Shown here piece by piece: positions 61,790 through 64,000 of a stretch of 64,000 bases of DNA. Under the pieces are notes generated by a model that had not been told where the DNA came from, made no database searches, and saw only the letters and a program-made list of their open reading frames with translations. The position numbers were made by a program, and so were the translations under genes. The first letter of the stretch is position 1, and each line of letters begins with the position of its first letter. The DNA comes from Pseudomonadota bacterium (GTDB taxonomy: Bacteria > Pseudomonadota > Alphaproteobacteria > Dongiales > Dongiaceae), in the NCBI GenBank assembly GCA_016183985.1, contig JACPDN010000004.1:62001-126000 (forward strand), given 5' to 3'.

Positions 61790-61883
61790 TTGTCATCCCC
61801 CGGCTTGGCCGGGGGATCCACGAATTGCTGCCTTCGCGTGGCTGGTAAACTCGTGGATGCCCCGCCTTCGCGGGGCATGACAA
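61790..61883. repeat. Interspersed palindromic repeat, family A (copy 7)
   Basis: Starts TTGTCATCCCCCGGC, ends CGGGGCATGACAA. Two hairpins (CCCCCGGC-ttg-GCCGGGGG and GCCCCGC-cttc-GCGGGGC) surround ATCCACGAATTG and CTCGTGGAT. It sits just after the flavoprotein stop. Confidence 0.85.
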
Positions 61884-61886
61884 GTT

Positions 61887-62450
61887 TTAAAAACTGCGAC
61901 CCAGTTCCTCCGCCCGCGCCAGTAGATCGGCGCGGTGCTCGGCGCTTTGCATCACGTCGTAGAAGAATTCGAGGCGCGCGTCGGGGATGCCGCAATAGTG
62001 CATGATGCCGGTGACGAGTTGCACGCGCATGGCATCGTCGTAGCGGCGCTTCAGATAGCCGGCTTCGTCGCCGGAAGCGGTGCCGATGAGGAGCGCCTTG
62101 CTATGCGGCAGCTTGCTGTCGCCATAGGCCCAGCCATTGTTCCAGACGCGGTCGATCCAGCCCTTGGTCGTCGCCGGAAAGGACCACCACCAGATGGGGA
62201 AGATGAAAGCGAGCGCATCGTTGCCCGCGACGCGTTCCTGTTCCTGGAGGACTACGTCGCTATAGCGCTTGCGCCCGTCATCCCAATCCGGTTCGTCGGC
62301 CACGGGGAGGCGCGGATCAAATTCTTCCGCGCGGAGATCGGCGATTTCCGCCACATGGCCCGCGGCCTTGAGGCCCGCGGTGAAACGATCGAGCACGGCG
62401 CCGCAAAAGGAGTCCCGTCGCGGGTGATCGAAGACGACGAGAACCTTCAT
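61887..62450 (-). CDS. NAD(P)H-quinone reductase-like flavoprotein (MdaB/KefF type)
   Basis: 187 residues with the flavodoxin-like fold: V-L-V-V-F-D-H-P-R-R-D-S-F at the start and the substrate/FMN region I-F-P-I-W-W-W-S-F-P-A-T-T-K-G-W-I-D-R-V-W. These reduce quinones by two electrons and protect against quinone stress. It follows rutR by 15 bases on the same strand and so may be co-transcribed with it and come under RutR control. Confidence 0.88.
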   Translation of the reverse strand: MKVLVVFDHPRRDSFCGAVLDRFTAGLKAAGHVAEIADLRAEEFDPRLPVADEPDWDDGRKRYSDVVLQEQERVAGNDALAFIFPIWWWSFPATTKGWIDRVWNNGWAYGDSKLPHSKALLIGTASGDEAGYLKRRYDDAMRVQLVTGIMHYCGIPDARLEFFYDVMQSAEHRADLLARAEELGRSF

Positions 62451-62465
62451 CGGGCGGCGCCCCTT

Positions 62466-63158
62466 TCAAGCATCAGGCGCTTTAAGCCCGCAGCCTTTGA
62501 GGATGATATGGGTGATCTGCTTGGCGGCGAGCTGGTAGTCGCTCTCGATCAACTCACGCCTGCCCAGCACCGCGGCGATCTGGATCGAGAAATCGGCATA
62601 GGTCTGTGTCGTCGACCAGATCATGAAGAAGAGGTGCTTGGGGTCGATCTGGTCGATCTTTCCGCGCCCGATCCATTCTTCGATGATCGCCGATTTGCGC
62701 TCGACCCAGTCTTTCAAATCCTGGCGCATGAAGCGGTCGAAGCGGGGGGCGCCGTGCAACACTTCATTGGCAAAGACGCGCGACGCGATCGGCCGGTCGC
62801 GGGCGAGATCGATCTTCTGCCCGATGTAATGCGCCAGCGCCGTCGCCGGATCGGCATCGGGCTGAATCTCCTGCGCGGTATTGAGCCACAGCTCGATGAT
62901 GTCGCGCAGCACGAATTGATAGAGGTCGTTCTTGGTCTTGAAATAGTAGTGCAGGTTCGCCTTCGGCAAGCCGGCGCGTTTTGCAATGAGGCTGGTCGAG
63001 GCGCCTTCGAAGCCCATCTCGGCAAAGACCTCCTCTGCGGCCTTGCGAATGCTCGCTTCGATGCGCGCGCGGCTGCGCGCCCGCACGCCGAGGCTGCTGT
63101 CATCTGCGTCGGTCTGGGGTCCATCGATCTCAGGCTGGTCGCCACCCACGCCGCTCAT
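62466..63158 (-). CDS. rutR: RutR-like TetR family regulator of pyrimidine metabolism
   Basis: About 230 residues. After a disordered start, the HTH (about residues 25-70) has A-S-T-S-L-I-A-K-R-A-G-L-P-K-A-N-L-H-Y-Y-F-K-T-K. The ligand domain keeps RutR-like blocks: I-D-P-K-H-L-F-F-M-I-W-S-T-T-Q-T-Y-A-D-F, close to the E. coli protein (F-M-I-W-A-S-T-Q-H-Y-A-D-F, from memory). RutR releases DNA on binding uracil or thymine. GGGGGA precedes the ATG at 63158. A matching operator lies at 63231, and another before dihydropyrimidinase. Confidence 0.88.
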   Translation of the reverse strand: MSGVGGDQPEIDGPQTDADDSSLGVRARSRARIEASIRKAAEEVFAEMGFEGASTSLIAKRAGLPKANLHYYFKTKNDLYQFVLRDIIELWLNTAQEIQPDADPATALAHYIGQKIDLARDRPIASRVFANEVLHGAPRFDRFMRQDLKDWVERKSAIIEEWIGRGKIDQIDPKHLFFMIWSTTQTYADFSIQIAAVLGRRELIESDYQLAAKQITHIILKGCGLKAPDA

Positions 63159-63230
63159 TTCACATTCCCCCGGTAACTTCCCCTCACGCCACAGTAAAAC
63201 CGGAATGGGGCCGACGCTCAACCGGATTGT

Positions 63231-63246
63231 TTGACCGGAGGGTTAA
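63231..63246. promoter_or_regulatory. RutR-like operator upstream of rutR
   Basis: TTGACCGGAGGGTTAA is a dyad (TTGACC / GGTTAA) agreeing with the RutR consensus TTGACCA-N2-TGGTCAA at 11 of 14 defined positions. The symmetry extends to TTTGACC/GGTTAAA at 63230-63247. It lies about 73 bases before the rutR start, consistent with self-control. Confidence 0.6.
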
Positions 63247-63318
63247 AGGATCGGTCAGGAATTGGGAGAAGCTGAGGGATTTCAGGAAGATAGCTTGCGG
63301 AGAATGATCAGTGGCACA

Positions 63319-63358
63319 GCCCACCCCGGCCCTCTCCTGCAGGGGGGCGAGTGGGGGG
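63319..63358. repeat. Interspersed repeat, family B (copy 4, short)
   Basis: CCCACCCCGGCCCTCTCC and GGGGGGCGAGTGGGG around CTGCA. A degenerate short member of the family at the end of the epimerase-like gene. Confidence 0.5.
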
Positions 63359-63374
63359 CTGTGACGGGTGCCGA

Positions 63375-64000
63375 TTAGAGAACCCCCAGCACTTCATAGC
63401 AGGCACCCATGGTGTGGTAGTCGACTTTGCCGGCGGGGCTTTTCTCGTCGGAGTATTTCTTGTTGTCGTGGGTGAGGATGCGGTACCAGGCGCCGTGTTC
63501 GTGGTCGACGAAATGGCGCCAGGCATAATCCCAGATGCGGTCGTATTGCTCCCAATAGCGCGCATCGCCGGTACGCTGGGCGAGGCACGCTGCGGCGGCG
63601 AAGCTCTCGGCCTGGACCCAGAAATATTTGTCGGCATCGCAGATCTCATCCTCCGGCCCAAAGCCATAGAAGATGCCGCCGTTTTGCTTGTCCCAGGCCT
63701 TGGCGAGCGCCAGGTCGAATAGTTCCTTGGCCCGGGGTGCCAGCCAGTCGAGCTTGCGGTGCCGCTCGAGGATGAGGAGGAGCTTGGCCCATTCGGTGAG
63801 GTGCCCCGGCTGATAACCCCAGGGGCGAAAGATGTTGGTCTTGTCTTGGCGGTTGTATTCCCAATCGACCGACCAATCCGAGTAGTAATGCTCCCACATC
63901 ATGCCGCCGGCGCGTGCTGCCTGCCGGCGCGTGATGTTGTGGGCGAGAAGCTCGGCACGGTCGAGATAGCGCGTTTCCTTCGTCGCTTCATAGGCCGCCA
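63375..64000 (-). CDS. AGE-family epimerase/isomerase, partial (5' end outside window)
   Basis: The frame is open from the right window edge to a stop at 63375, giving at least 208 residues of the C-terminal part. Alpha/alpha-barrel motifs of N-acylglucosamine 2-epimerase/mannose isomerase relatives are visible: M-M-W-E-H-Y, R-P-W-G-Y-Q-P-G-H-L-T-E-W-A-K-L-L-L, F-W-V-Q-A-E-S-F-A-A-A-A, and W-Y-R-I-L near the end with conserved His in H-L-T-E-W. Members interconvert sugars such as mannose and fructose/glucose. An internal ATG at 63902 is not the true start. Confidence 0.87.
   Translation of the reverse strand, partial: AAYEATKETRYLDRAELLAHNITRRQAARAGGMMWEHYYSDWSVDWEYNRQDKTNIFRPWGYQPGHLTEWAKLLLILERHRKLDWLAPRAKELFDLALAKAWDKQNGGIFYGFGPEDEICDADKYFWVQAESFAAAACLAQRTGDARYWEQYDRIWDYAWRHFVDHEHGAWYRILTHDNKKYSDEKSPAGKVDYHTMGACYEVLGVL

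Overview
The window is high-GC, gene-dense chromosomal DNA from an alphaproteobacterium, most like the Rhodospirillales/Dongiaceae type. The basis is the gene families present (paired M16 peptidases next to a DUF3035 lipoprotein and lspA-ileS, DUF2336, a FeuPQ-like two-component pair, RutR with dihydropyrimidinase, Aer-like PAS/PilZ chemoreceptor) and codon use with strongly G/C third positions. I name no species. I see no rRNA, CRISPR array, transposase or phage module. One tRNA gene (Leu, anticodon CAA) is present.

Layout. 1-4.6 kb: the end of a membrane protein, a glutamine synthetase-like enzyme overlapping a DUF2062 gene, two more DUF2062 paralogs, and a host-attachment family protein. 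4.7-7.1 kb: a GntR/FCD regulator with a palindromic operator candidate and a haem c-containing adenylate cyclase. 7.2-10.5 kb: two divergent secreted acidic Gly-rich proteins and a FeuP/FeuQ-like two-component system, with a YTTAAK-type tandem box between the secreted genes. 10.5-20.1 kb: a PLP enzyme, two glutathione transferases, two LysR regulators, a PAS-MCP-PilZ chemoreceptor, and an oxidoreductase/GST/AhpD-like cluster. 20.2-21.5 kb: a lower-GC orphan gene beside tRNA-Leu. 22-36.6 kb: mostly housekeeping genes (DUF2336, class A PBP, Bcr/CflA exporter, M16 pair, DUF3035, lspA, ileS, ribF, MaoC), then a DHFR-like protein and HxlR. 36.7-48.1 kb: a long minus-strand peptide/opine-type ABC transport locus with two permeases, three tandem substrate-binding lipoproteins, a formamidase, a fused double ATPase and an amidase. 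48.4-51.4 kb: a DMT exporter, a 600-base gene-free stretch of degenerate repeats, a HigBA-like toxin-antitoxin pair, and a 660-base gene-free region with a strong promoter followed by six consecutive hairpins. 51.4-64 kb: dihydropyrimidinase, a TPR adenylate cyclase, small secreted and SRPBCC proteins, AraC/GyrI and NTF2-like genes, transporters, a Rap1a/Tai-like protein, a quinone reductase-like flavoprotein, RutR, and a partial AGE-family epimerase.

How genes may work together. RutR (62466-63158) has a RutR-like box upstream, and a second such box lies upstream of the dihydropyrimidinase 12 kb away, so a small pyrimidine-catabolism regulon can be read from the sequence. The FeuPQ-like pair and the gene before it (weakly PepSY/FeuN-like, acidic tail) look like one signalling unit with a predicted self-control site. 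The peptide ABC locus couples uptake with amide hydrolysis. Two families of interspersed palindromic repeats occupy many intergenic gaps. The least explained element is the multi-hairpin region at 50.9-51.2 kb, which I propose as a structured non-coding RNA or long structured leader.
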